Positions 1 to 7,608 of a stretch of DNA of 40,085 bases are shown here, piece after piece. This DNA is from Pseudomonadota bacterium (GTDB taxonomy: Bacteria > Desulfobacterota > Desulfovibrionia > Desulfovibrionales > Desulfovibrionaceae). Made by a program: the position numbers and the translations under genes. Numbering within the stretch: the stretch's first letter is position 1; every line of letters begins with the position of its first letter. The notes beneath the pieces are model-generated. The model was not told the origin of the DNA, made no database searches, and saw only the letters and a list, made by a program, of their open reading frames with translations. The DNA lies in NCBI GenBank assembly GCA_023399375.1, contig JAEWPX010000188.1:1-40085 (forward strand), in the 5' to 3' direction.

Positions 1-1973
1 CCGCCGTGGCCGGACGCGCCGGCACGCTCGCAGACGTGGCCGCCTACTACCTGGGCCTTGGCCGCTACCGCTGCGGCGACGCGGCTGGGGCTGTAAGCGC
101 CTTGGCCGGCTTGGCCGACGCGCCCGAGACGTCGTTTCTCGGGCGCGACGCCCAGTACCTGGCCGTGCAGGCCGCCTCCCGGGCCGGGGATCACGCCCGC
201 GCCCTGGCCTGGGCCCGGTCCTGGCTGGCCGACGCCGATCCCGCGCTCGCCCCGGAGGTCTGGCTGCGCGCGGCCGTGGCCGCAAACGCCCTGGGGCGGC
301 GCCGCGACGCCGCGGATTTCCTGCGCCATTTGTCCCTGACTTGGCCCGACGCCAACGCCGCCCGCGCCGGCAACGCGCTGGCGCGGGAGATGTGTAGGGG
401 GGATGACTCCGGCGGCCCGGAGGGGCAAGGCTCCTCCGGGACCTCCCCGCAAGGAGGAGCCGTTTGCTACGACCCGGATGCGCCGTCGAACGTGCTGTTG
501 CGGGCCGAGGCCATGGTGGAGAAGGGCGCGCCGCAGGCGGCATTGGAACTGCTGGACGGCAGGCACGGCTTCGACGCCGGCCAGGCCGCACGGGCGCAGT
601 ACGTGCGCGGCAAGGCGCTCTACCGGCTGCGGCGGTTCAAGGCCGCGGCCGAGACCTTCGCCCGCGCCGCCGCCGCGGACCCGGCCGCGCCCCTGGCCGG
701 CTGGGCCCGCTATCATGAAGCGCGCTGCCTGTGGCGCTCCTTCGACGAGGAGGATCTCGCGCGCATGGAGGCGCTTTTGCGCGCGGTGCTGGCCGCGCCC
801 GTGCGCGACGATCCGCTGCGCGAGGTGGCCGCGCGCCATCTCGCCCTGCTCCTCGTCGAGCGGGGCCGCTTCGCCGACGCCCTCGCGGCCGCCGGGCAGC
901 TGCACGGCCTGGCCGTGTCGCCGGACCTCGCCGCCCAGGGCGCGTCCCTGGCCGCGCTTCTGCGCTACGTCACCGGCGACATGGAAGGCGCGGTCCGCGA
1001 TCTGGCCGCGTTTCCCGAGCGCTACCCGGACGACGACTGGGCCGACGGGGCGCGCTATTGGCGGGGGCGGGCGCTGGCGGCCCTGCGCCGGCCCGAGGAG
1101 GCGGCCCAGGCCTATCTGGACGCGCTCTCGCGCCGGCCCAATTCCTATTACGCCGGCCGGGCGCTGGCGGCGCTCGCCACCATGGACGCCGCCGCCGGGG
1201 ACGGGGTCGTGGCCTCGGCCGTGCGCCAGGGCCCGCGCTGCCCGGGACGCGGCGAGCCGGCCTCGCCCGAAGCCGCCGCCGCCCTGGCCAAGGCCAGGCT
1301 CCTTGCCGACTCCGGTCTGCCGGCCCTGGCCGAAATCGAACTCGATTACGCCGCGCGGGCCATGCCGGAGCGCGCCGATCTCGCCATGGCCCATATCGAG
1401 GCCGCCGAGGGCATGGGCCGGCGCGGAGCGGTCATGCGCACGGCCTGGCGCACCTTTGGCGGCTGCCTCATGCGCGGCACGGCCGCCGACCTGCTTTCCT
1501 TGCGCGCGGCGCTGTACCCGCGCGCCCACGCCGGGCTGGTCGTCAATGCCCTTTCCGGCTCGGGCATCGACCCGGACATCGTGTATTCGCTGATCCGTCA
1601 GGAGAGCTTTTTCGATCCCCGGGCGGTTTCCGGGGCCGGGGCCGTGGGGCTTATGCAGCTCATGCCGGATACGGCCAAGGCCGTGGGCAAAAAGCTCGGC
1701 ATCAAGGTCGAGCGCAAGGATCTCTTCGATCCGGCGGTCAATATCCGCCTGGGCACGGCGTTTTTCCGGGAGCGGGTGGCGGGCGCGGGAAGCCTGGCCG
1801 CGGCGCTTGCCGGCTACAACGCCGGGCAGACGCGCGCGGCTTCGTGGATGCGGGGCTTCGGCGGCCTTGGCGAGGAACTCTTTACGGAACTGATCCCGTA
1901 TACCGAAACGCGGGACTACGTGCGGCGCATCGACGCCAATGCCATGATGTACGCCAAGCTCTACGGGCGCTGA
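1..1973 (+). CDS. slt: Soluble lytic murein transglycosylase (Slt-like), 5' end off the window
   Basis: This enzyme cleaves the glycan strands of peptidoglycan in the periplasm and leaves 1,6-anhydromuropeptides. The reading frame is open to the left edge, so the true start and any signal peptide are probably outside; the first in-window start is a GTG at 6. The first ~500 residues are Ala/Leu/Arg-rich helical repeats, like the TPR-type superhelical U and L domains of Slt70. The C-terminal ~130 residues are a goose-lysozyme-like SLT domain. The motif IRQESFFDPRAVSG holds the catalytic glutamate (about residue 533 counted from the GTG), followed by GAVGLMQLMPDTA and AGYNAGQTR, all typical of the family. 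The gene overlaps the 3' end of the convergent cheW by 13 bp. The domain assignment is firm; the exact subfamily is inferred. Confidence 0.92.
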   Translation, partial: AVAGRAGTLADVAAYYLGLGRYRCGDAAGAVSALAGLADAPETSFLGRDAQYLAVQAASRAGDHARALAWARSWLADADPALAPEVWLRAAVAANALGRRRDAADFLRHLSLTWPDANAARAGNALAREMCRGDDSGGPEGQGSSGTSPQGGAVCYDPDAPSNVLLRAEAMVEKGAPQAALELLDGRHGFDAGQAARAQYVRGKALYRLRRFKAAAETFARAAAADPAAPLAGWARYHEARCLWRSFDEEDLARMEALLRAVLAAPVRDDPLREVAARHLALLLVERGRFADALAAAGQLHGLAVSPDLAAQGASLAALLRYVTGDMEGAVRDLAAFPERYPDDDWADGARYWRGRALAALRRPEEAAQAYLDALSRRPNSYYAGRALAALATMDAAAGDGVVASAVRQGPRCPGRGEPASPEAAAALAKARLLADSGLPALAEIELDYAARAMPERADLAMAHIEAAEGMGRRGAVMRTAWRTFGGCLMRGTAADLLSLRAALYPRAHAGLVVNALSGSGIDPDIVYSLIRQESFFDPRAVSGAGAVGLMQLMPDTAKAVGKKLGIKVERKDLFDPAVNIRLGTAFFRERVAGAGSLAAALAGYNAGQTRAASWMRGFGGLGEELFTELIPYTETRDYVRRIDANAMMYAKLYGR

Positions 1974-2425
1974 CGCGCGGCCAGCTCCTCCAGGGAGAAC
2001 AGCCGGTCAGCGTTGAGGAGCATGACGAAGTCGCCGTCGAGGCGCGCCAGCCCCTTGACGAACTGCGGCGGCACGGGAAGCCCCATGTCCGGCGGCGGCA
2101 GGATGTCCGTGGGGGCGATTTCCACCACCTCGTGCACGGCGTCGGCCAGGGCGGCCATGGTGACGGGCTCGCCGTCGGCGTCGCGTTCGACGATGATGAG
2201 GCAGGAAGGCCTGGCCGTGTCGGGCAGTTCGAGCTTGGCCCGCGCGTCCACGACCGTGGCCGCGTTGCCGCGCAGATTGACCACGCCGCGCAGGTGCGCG
2301 GGCGCAAGGGGCACCCAGGTCACGGGCAGCATGTCGAGCACCTCGGACACGGCCGAGGACTCCAGGGCGAAGCGTTCGCCGCCGAGCGTCAGGGTGAGGT
2401 ATTGTCGCGATGCGTCATCGGCCAT
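1961..2425 (-). CDS. cheW: CheW-domain chemotaxis coupling protein
   Basis: A protein of 154 residues made of a single CheW domain. CheW couples chemoreceptors to the CheA kinase at the cytoplasmic membrane. Family features seen are YLTLTLGGERFALESSAVSEVL at the start (described here only by its first strand and helix), the LRGVVNLRGNAATVVDARAKL strand pair in the middle, and DFVMLLNADRLFS near the end. I chose the ATG at 2425, which has AAAGGA about 10 nt upstream; a TTG two codons earlier is possible. It stands alone, with no cheA nearby, but two chemoreceptors lie elsewhere in the window (22.8 and 34.7 kb). It converges with the upstream transglycosylase gene and overlaps it by 13 bp. It may instead couple to a specialised Che-like pathway; the sequence does not tell. 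Confidence 0.9.
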   Translation of the reverse strand: MADDASRQYLTLTLGGERFALESSAVSEVLDMLPVTWVPLAPAHLRGVVNLRGNAATVVDARAKLELPDTARPSCLIIVERDADGEPVTMAALADAVHEVVEIAPTDILPPPDMGLPVPPQFVKGLARLDGDFVMLLNADRLFSLEELAARQRP

Positions 2426-2533
2426 GCGCAACCGGTCCTTTGAAAAAGGGGAACGGTACGCTTATACGCGAGATGCGGCTTTTGGGCAATCTTTGCGACG
2501 CGCGGAGCGAGGAAAAGACGTCCCGCGTCCCCC

Positions 2534-2977
2534 TCAGGACGGCCGCACCGTCAGTACGGGGATCTTGGCGGTCTTGACCACCTTCTCGGCCACCGAGCCG
2601 AAGGGAATGCGGTCCACGCCGCGCCGGCCGTGGGTGCCCATGATGATCATGTCCGCGGCCGCTTCGCGGGCGGCTTCCAGGATCTTTTCCGGCGCGTAGC
2701 CGTACGCCACCCGGCCCTCGGCCCGCACGCCCGTAAAGCGTTCGGCCATGAATTCGCCCATGGTCCGGTTCGCGCCTTCGAGGATTTGCGCGACCAGGGT
2801 CTGGATGCTTTCCGCCGGCACGTACAGGGTCGTGTAGCGGTTCATGCTCGGCGAGACGTAGAGCACGAGCAGGCGCGCGTCGAGTCCCTTGGCGAAAAGC
2901 GTCGCGTACTCGGCTAGGTACTGCGCCGCCTCGGAGAAATCCACGGCCAGCAGAATGGTTTTGACATCGGGAGACAT
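2534..2977 (-). CDS. Universal stress protein (UspA family)
   Basis: A 147-residue single Usp domain, the usual length for the family. The N-terminus KTILLAVDFSEAA is the typical first strand with the acidic residue that contacts nucleotide. Near the C-terminus GTHGRRGVDRIPFGS fits the G-2x-G-9x-G-S/T ATP-binding signature (G114, G117, G127, S128), so this is likely an ATP-binding Usp. These proteins are cytoplasmic and usually induced by growth arrest or stress; the exact role here cannot be read from sequence. The start is supported by GGAGG about 8 nt upstream of the ATG. It is transcribed in the same direction as cheW with a 108-bp gap, and divergently from the radical SAM operon that starts at 3152. 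Confidence 0.93.
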   Translation of the reverse strand: MSPDVKTILLAVDFSEAAQYLAEYATLFAKGLDARLLVLYVSPSMNRYTTLYVPAESIQTLVAQILEGANRTMGEFMAERFTGVRAEGRVAYGYAPEKILEAAREAAADMIIMGTHGRRGVDRIPFGSVAEKVVKTAKIPVLTVRPS

Positions 2978-3151
2978 GGGGACGGTCCTCCAGGGGTTTC
3001 CCGCCGCGATTCCTTTTTAGCCCCGGCCCGCCCGCACGGCAAGGCCCGGCGAGGGGCGTCATGGGCAGGCAGCGCCGTCCGCCCGGCGAGGCTTGAACCA
3101 GGGGCCTTTTCGGCGTATGGCGGGGTTCGCCGTCACGGCATCGGAGGCTTC

Positions 3152-4369
3152 ATGAGCAAACGCAGCAGCGTCGCGCTTGATACGATTATGAAACAAGCCG
3201 TCAAAGTGGGCCGCTATCCCTGGATGGCCGGCCGGCTGGCGGCCATCGAAAAAGAGAAGATCTTTTTTTCGGCCCTGAACCCCCGGGCCGAAACCGGGCA
3301 TGCCCGCAGTATCCGCCAGCTTTCCATCCGCATCACGGACATGTGCAACCTGCGCTGCCACACCTGCGGCCAGTGGGGCGACCACGGGTTCCTGCACGGC
3401 AAGAGCCTCAAGGACTTGAAGCGCCAGGAAATCTCCCCGGAGCGCTACCTCGAGCTGCTCGAGGACCTCGCCCGCCACGGCCACCATCCCTCGGTCTACC
3501 TCTGGGGCGGCGAGCCGACCATGTACGACGGCTGGCTGGAGATCGTCGAACGCGCGACGGAACTCAAGATGCCGACGTCCATCGTCACCAACGCCACCAA
3601 GCTCGTGCCCGCCGCGGACCGGCTGGCCGCCGCGCCATTGTTCCTGCTCCAGATTTCCATCGACGGCCACTCGGCCGAGGTGCAAAACGCCGCCCGGCCC
3701 TCGGCCAGCGGCGCGGGCGACAACTACAAGGTCATCCAGGAAGCCCTGGCCGCCATCCAGGAAGCCAAACGGGCCCGCAAGACGAAGCTCCCCCTGGTCG
3801 CCTCGCTCACCACCATTTCGAGCGCCAACGTCAACCACCTGGTGGACATCTACGAAGCCTACAAGGACCGGGTGGACATCTTCGTCTACTACCTCTCCTG
3901 GTGGATCGACGAAAAAAGCGCCAAGGCCCACGACGAGGACTTCGCGCGCCGCTTCGGCTTCAAGCCCAAGCTGCATTGGGGCTGGGTCGGCGACTGGACC
4001 ATCAAGGACCACGAGACCCTCGACAAGCAGCTGCGCGAAGTGCAGCGCCGCGCCAAGGGCTTCGGCAAGCCGGCCGTCAACATCATTCCCAACATCACCG
4101 GCCTGTCCAATCTGCAGGAATACTACACCAACCACGACGCCACGTTCGGCTACAACCAGTGCATTTCCATCTACCAGGCCGTGGAGCTCGATTCCAACGG
4201 CGACATGTCGCCCTGCCGCGACTACCATGACTACATCGTCGGCAACGTGCGGGACAAGACCATCACCGAGCTGTGGAACAGCGAGTCCTACCGCCGTTTC
4301 CGCGCGAGCCTGCACACCGAGGGCCTCATGCCCTCGTGCACCCGCTGTTGCGGCCTGATGGGGTATTGA
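3152..4369 (+). CDS. Radical SAM protein with SPASM-type C-terminus
   Basis: A 405-residue radical SAM enzyme. The SAM-binding [4Fe-4S] cluster motif CNLRCHTC supplies C65, C69 and C72. WGGEPTMYD follows as the GGE motif that contacts SAM. The C-terminus carries extra cysteines (GYNQC, MSPCRD, PSCTRCCG), with the GNVRDKTITELWNSESYRRFR segment typical of SPASM domains that bind auxiliary Fe-S clusters. SPASM enzymes modify peptides, sugars or other substrates; the substrate here is unknown. The start ATG has GGAGG 5 nt upstream. It is the first gene of a tight plus-strand operon: its TGA overlaps the ATG of the next gene, a glycosyltransferase, so a role in making or modifying a glycan or glycolipid precursor is inferred. 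Confidence 0.88.
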   Translation: MSKRSSVALDTIMKQAVKVGRYPWMAGRLAAIEKEKIFFSALNPRAETGHARSIRQLSIRITDMCNLRCHTCGQWGDHGFLHGKSLKDLKRQEISPERYLELLEDLARHGHHPSVYLWGGEPTMYDGWLEIVERATELKMPTSIVTNATKLVPAADRLAAAPLFLLQISIDGHSAEVQNAARPSASGAGDNYKVIQEALAAIQEAKRARKTKLPLVASLTTISSANVNHLVDIYEAYKDRVDIFVYYLSWWIDEKSAKAHDEDFARRFGFKPKLHWGWVGDWTIKDHETLDKQLREVQRRAKGFGKPAVNIIPNITGLSNLQEYYTNHDATFGYNQCISIYQAVELDSNGDMSPCRDYHDYIVGNVRDKTITELWNSESYRRFRASLHTEGLMPSCTRCCGLMGY

Positions 4370-5466
4370 TGGCCGAGGCTTCCCGACCGGCCCGCGTGGT
4401 CATGCTGCTCCAGGACCTGGCGTTCGGGGGCACCCAGCGTCAGGCCCTGGAACTCGGCGCGCGCCTGGACCGCGCCCGCTTCGCTCCGGAATTCTGGATG
4501 CTCGCCGACGTGCGGGACTTCGCGCCCCACGCCGAAGCGGCCGGCATTCCCCTGACGTGGCTTTCGCCCTACCCCAGGGTCGGCGCGCTTTCGCTCGCGG
4601 CGCTGTGGAAAAAGCTCGCCTCCGACCGGCCCGATCTGCTCGTGCCGCTGACCGCCGTGCCCAACATCTGGGGCCGCGTGTTCGGCCGCCTGCGGGGCGT
4701 TACGGCCATCGTCGGCACCTGCCGCGGCGGCGGGGCGATCAAGCGCCAGCACGAACGGCTCCTCAAGGGCCTGGCCGCGCATCACATCGTCAATGCCGCG
4801 CCGCTTGGGGAGGCGCTCGTGCGCATGGGCCGGCCCGAATCCGCCGTGACCTGCATCGCCAACGGCGTGGATACGGCCCATTTCGCGCCGCCGCCCGAGG
4901 AGCTGCGCCCGGTGCGCGAGGTGGTCCTTTGCCCGGCGCGGTTTTGCGAGGACAAGGACCACGAGACGCTCATCCAGGCTTTTGCCTACACCGTGGCCAA
5001 GCGGCCGCGCGCCGAGCTGTGGCTGGTCGGCGACGGGCCGCTGCGCACGCGCGTGCGCACCCTTGCGGCCAGGAGTCCCGTGCGCGGGCTCATCCGCACC
5101 TATCCGGCCGCGCCCGACCCCAGGCCCTTTTTTCAGCAGGCGTCGGTGGTGGCGCTGTCCTCGGTGCGCGAGGGGCTGCCCAACGTGCTGCTCGAGGCCA
5201 TGAGCATGGGCATTCCCGTGGCGGCCACGGCCGTGGGCGGCATTCCGGACCTGGTCGAGCCCGATCGTACGGGCCTGCTCTGCCCGCCGGGCAACGCGCA
5301 AGCCCTTGGCGAGAATATGGCGAAGCTCCTGGCGGACGAGACCTTGCGCCGCGCCTGCGGCCAGGCCGCCCGGGAGCGCGTGCTGACGCATTTTTCCATG
5401 GAACGGATGGTGCGCCGTCACGAAGACGTGTTCGATAAGGTGTTGTCCGATGCGGCCGGGCGATGA
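4369..5466 (+). CDS. GT4-family glycosyltransferase
   Basis: A 365-residue retaining glycosyltransferase with the GT-B fold of two Rossmann domains. The N-terminal acceptor domain has LLQDLAFGGTQRQALELG near residues 13-30, a typical GT4 glycine-rich loop. The C-terminal nucleotide-sugar domain starts near CPARFCEDKDHETLIQAF and holds the EX7E motif, REGLPNVLLEAMSMG (E268 and E276), then AVGGIPDLVEPDRTGLL. It should transfer a sugar from an NDP-sugar to a growing glycan or lipid at the inner face of the membrane. Upstream in-frame residues are not needed: the ATG at 4369 overlaps the TGA of the radical SAM gene, indicating translational coupling. Donor and acceptor cannot be inferred. Confidence 0.92.
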   Translation: MAEASRPARVVMLLQDLAFGGTQRQALELGARLDRARFAPEFWMLADVRDFAPHAEAAGIPLTWLSPYPRVGALSLAALWKKLASDRPDLLVPLTAVPNIWGRVFGRLRGVTAIVGTCRGGGAIKRQHERLLKGLAAHHIVNAAPLGEALVRMGRPESAVTCIANGVDTAHFAPPPEELRPVREVVLCPARFCEDKDHETLIQAFAYTVAKRPRAELWLVGDGPLRTRVRTLAARSPVRGLIRTYPAAPDPRPFFQQASVVALSSVREGLPNVLLEAMSMGIPVAATAVGGIPDLVEPDRTGLLCPPGNAQALGENMAKLLADETLRRACGQAARERVLTHFSMERMVRRHEDVFDKVLSDAAGR

Positions 5467-5512
5467 CGCGGCCGGGAGAGTCCCGGGGCGTCGCCCGCGC
5501 AGGGAGCATGCC

Positions 5513-5935
5513 ATGACGCTTTTCGTCCAACCGGTGCTTTGGGTCCTGTTGTTGCTGGCCGTCCCGGCCATGGCCGCCATTGCCGGCGAGCCCGACCTGT
5601 CCGGACTTTGGCGCGGGTCGCTGTACGGTTCCAACGTCCAGGCGCGGGTGGAGCAGGAAGGCCACCACGTCAAGGCCGAAGTCGTGGTCGTGGCCATGAC
5701 CGGCGAAACCAATGTCTACCATCTCGTCGGCGCGGTCTTTGACGGCCACGTCTACATGGTGCACGGCAGCGGCCACGTGTTCGAGGGCGACGCCAAGGGC
5801 GGGGCGATAAGCGGCGTGCTGACCACCAAGGGCGGCAGCCGCCTCGACGTGCAGGCGACCAAGGTGCCCCTTCAGGACGACAAGAAGACGCCGGCCGACG
5901 GCTCCGCCGTGTCCGTGTCGCGCCGTCCGGGCTGA
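5513..5935 (+). CDS. Small exported protein of unknown function
   Basis: I do not recognise this 140-residue protein. The N-terminus MTLFVQPVLWVLLLLAVPAMA is a convincing Sec signal peptide with an AMA cleavage site near residue 21. The mature part is short and looks all-beta, with alternating strands: it begins GEPDLSGLWRGSLYGSN, continues with VEQEGHHVKAEVVVVAMTG, and ends in a charged, low-complexity tail. The repeated pattern of short strands separated by glycine turns resembles small lipocalin- or calycin-like exported proteins, but that is only an impression. The start is set by AGGGAG 6 nt upstream of the ATG at 5513. It sits between two glycosyltransferase genes, 46 bp after the first and 18 bp before the second, so it probably belongs to the same pathway. 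Confidence 0.8.
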   Translation: MTLFVQPVLWVLLLLAVPAMAAIAGEPDLSGLWRGSLYGSNVQARVEQEGHHVKAEVVVVAMTGETNVYHLVGAVFDGHVYMVHGSGHVFEGDAKGGAISGVLTTKGGSRLDVQATKVPLQDDKKTPADGSAVSVSRRPG

Positions 5936-5953
5936 TTTTTCCCAGGAGGATTC

Positions 5954-7114
5954 GTGCTCTCTTTTGCGTTTGCGGTCATGGCCGCGCAACTTGCGGTCCT
6001 GACGGCGCTCTATCTGCTTGGCCGTCGCCATGTGCGCGGCGGCGCGGGTCCCGAGCCCATGCCCGAAGCCTGCCCCCGCCTCGGGGTCATCGTGCCCGTC
6101 ACGGGCGACCACCCGGGCATGCGCGAGGCCGTGGCCTCGCTGCTCGACCAGGATTACCCGGATTTCGTGGCGGTCTTCGTCACGGCCGCGGCGGACGACC
6201 CGGCCGTGGCCCTCGTGCAGGGCGTGGCCGGCGACGATCCCCGCGCGCTCCTGGTCACGGCCGGCCCGGCAGCACGCTGCGGCCAGAAAAACCACAACAT
6301 CCTGGCCGGCATGCGCGCCGCGGCAACGGCCGAGGTGTTCGTTTACTGCGATTCGAGCCATGTGGCCGACCGGCATTTCCTGACCAATCTGGCCGCTCCC
6401 GTGATTCGGGGCGACGCGCCCATGACCAGCGGCTTCCACAAGATCGTGCCGGGCGACGCGGCCACGGGCACCATCGGCATGGCCGTCACCTGCATGGCCC
6501 TGCATCTGCTCCAGCCCATCCGCGCCATCACCCAGCCCTGGGGCGGGGCCATGGCCATTTCCCGGCAGGCCTTCGAGCGTTTCGGCCTCAGGAAACTGTG
6601 GGGCGCAAACATCGTGGACGACTTTTCCATGGGCCCGCACCTGCACCGCTTCGGCGTCGCCGCCTGGCCCGTGGCCGCGGCCTGCCTGGAAACGCCCATG
6701 GCCGGTATGACGCTTGCGCGCTGGGACGACTGGCTCACGCGCCAGCTGCTGTACCTCAAGTTCTGCATCCCGCCGGGCTGGCTGGTGTCCATCGTCGCGG
6801 TCTTTCTGCTCTCCGCGCCGCCGCTGCTGGCCCTTTGCGTGCTCGTCGCCTGGGCCTTCGGCGCGGCCGGCGGCACTGCCGGCACGGGAGCGCTGGCCTA
6901 CCTCGCCGCGTTTTGCGGTCTGGGGCTGTGCTACCGCGGCCTGTGCCCGCGCCGGGTGGGCGTTTTCGCCTGGCTGCGCGGCTACGCCGCCACCTTCGCC
7001 ATGCTGGCCTGGTGCTTCGGCCGCACGTTTACGACCAACACCATGTCCTGGCGCGGCATCGCCTACAAGGTGGGCTGGGGCGGCGTGGTGCGCGAGGTTA
7101 TCCGCAAGGGCTAA
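5954..7114 (+). CDS. Membrane GT2 glycosyltransferase, ceramide-glucosyltransferase/HpnI-like
   Basis: A 386-residue family 2 glycosyltransferase with the topology of ceramide glucosyltransferases. One N-terminal membrane helix (about residues 3-23) is followed by a GT-A domain beginning PRLGVIVPVTG, then three or more C-terminal membrane helices from about residue 274. Family motifs are CDSS (D133, nucleotide-sugar/metal contact), WGGAMAISRQAFERFG, VDDFSMG (D222/D223, likely base) and LARWDDWLTRQ (the RW motif). This architecture is shared by enzymes that glycosylate lipids, including HpnI of hopanoid biosynthesis, so a lipid acceptor is likely but not proven. It starts at GTG 5954 with AGGAGGA just upstream. 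It closes the operon that begins at 3152, and a strong hairpin follows it. Confidence 0.85.
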   Translation: MLSFAFAVMAAQLAVLTALYLLGRRHVRGGAGPEPMPEACPRLGVIVPVTGDHPGMREAVASLLDQDYPDFVAVFVTAAADDPAVALVQGVAGDDPRALLVTAGPAARCGQKNHNILAGMRAAATAEVFVYCDSSHVADRHFLTNLAAPVIRGDAPMTSGFHKIVPGDAATGTIGMAVTCMALHLLQPIRAITQPWGGAMAISRQAFERFGLRKLWGANIVDDFSMGPHLHRFGVAAWPVAAACLETPMAGMTLARWDDWLTRQLLYLKFCIPPGWLVSIVAVFLLSAPPLLALCVLVAWAFGAAGGTAGTGALAYLAAFCGLGLCYRGLCPRRVGVFAWLRGYAATFAMLAWCFGRTFTTNTMSWRGIAYKVGWGGVVREVIRKG

Positions 7115-7135
7115 GCGCCGCATGCTTCGAATGAA

Positions 7136-7174
7136 ACGGCCGCCGTTCCCGGGCAGGGAGCGGCGGCCGTTTTG
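7136..7174. terminator. Bidirectional rho-independent terminator
   Basis: A perfect 10-bp inverted repeat, ACGGCCGCCG / CGGCGGCCGT, with a 15-nt loop that can itself pair partly. It is followed by TTTT on the plus strand and by a short T-run (CCGTTTCATT) on the minus strand. It lies between the convergent GT2 gene, which ends at 7114, and the small exported-protein gene, which ends at 7189, so it can serve both. Confidence 0.85.
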
Positions 7175-7188
7175 CGTGGAATGGGCGC

Positions 7189-7506
7189 TTACTGCTGGTT
7201 GCGGTAGCCCCAGGCCGGCGCCTGGTCCGGGGGGCCGTTGCGGTGCTGTTTTTTCTTGTGCTTGGCGTTCTTTTTCTGCTGCCCGGGCGGCATGCCCTGG
7301 GGAGCGGCGTTGGTTTTCGGGCCGGCGTAGGAAGGCGGGCCGTAGGGAGGGGCCTGCGTCCCCTTGGGGCCGGCGTAGGCCGGCGGTCCGTAGGACTGCG
7401 GCTGGCCTTGCCCCTGCGGGTTCTTCTTGGCCATGGCCGGCGCGGTGCAAAGGACCGCGCCCAACAGCAGGGCGACGCCGGCCAGCAGCTTCGGCATCAT
7501 GCGCAT
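7189..7506 (-). CDS. Small exported protein with YGPPxYAGPK repeats
   Basis: A 105-residue protein I cannot assign to a family. It starts at the ATG at 7506, with AGGAGG 6 nt upstream; a longer frame upstream has no ribosome-binding site. Residues 1-26 are a clear signal peptide (MRMMPKLLAGVALLLG, cleavage after PAMA). The mature part is low-complexity and Gln/Pro/Gly/Tyr-rich, with two near-identical units, YGPPAYAGPKG and YGPPSYAGPK, followed by a strongly basic stretch, QQKKNAKHKKKQHRN. There are no cysteines in the mature part. Such composition suggests a disordered protein that binds polyanions or the cell surface, but that is inference. It lies downstream of the flippase gene with a 102-bp gap and may share its transcription. 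Confidence 0.8.
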   Translation of the reverse strand: MRMMPKLLAGVALLLGAVLCTAPAMAKKNPQGQGQPQSYGPPAYAGPKGTQAPPYGPPSYAGPKTNAAPQGMPPGQQKKNAKHKKKQHRNGPPDQAPAWGYRNQQ

Positions 7507-7608
7507 GGGAATCCTCCTTGACGTCTGGGATGCTGGGGAGTCCGGGAAGAGCATACGCCGGTTTGCGCCGGTGGAAAGCGGAAAATACGGCGGCAAGGAG
7601 GGGATGCC

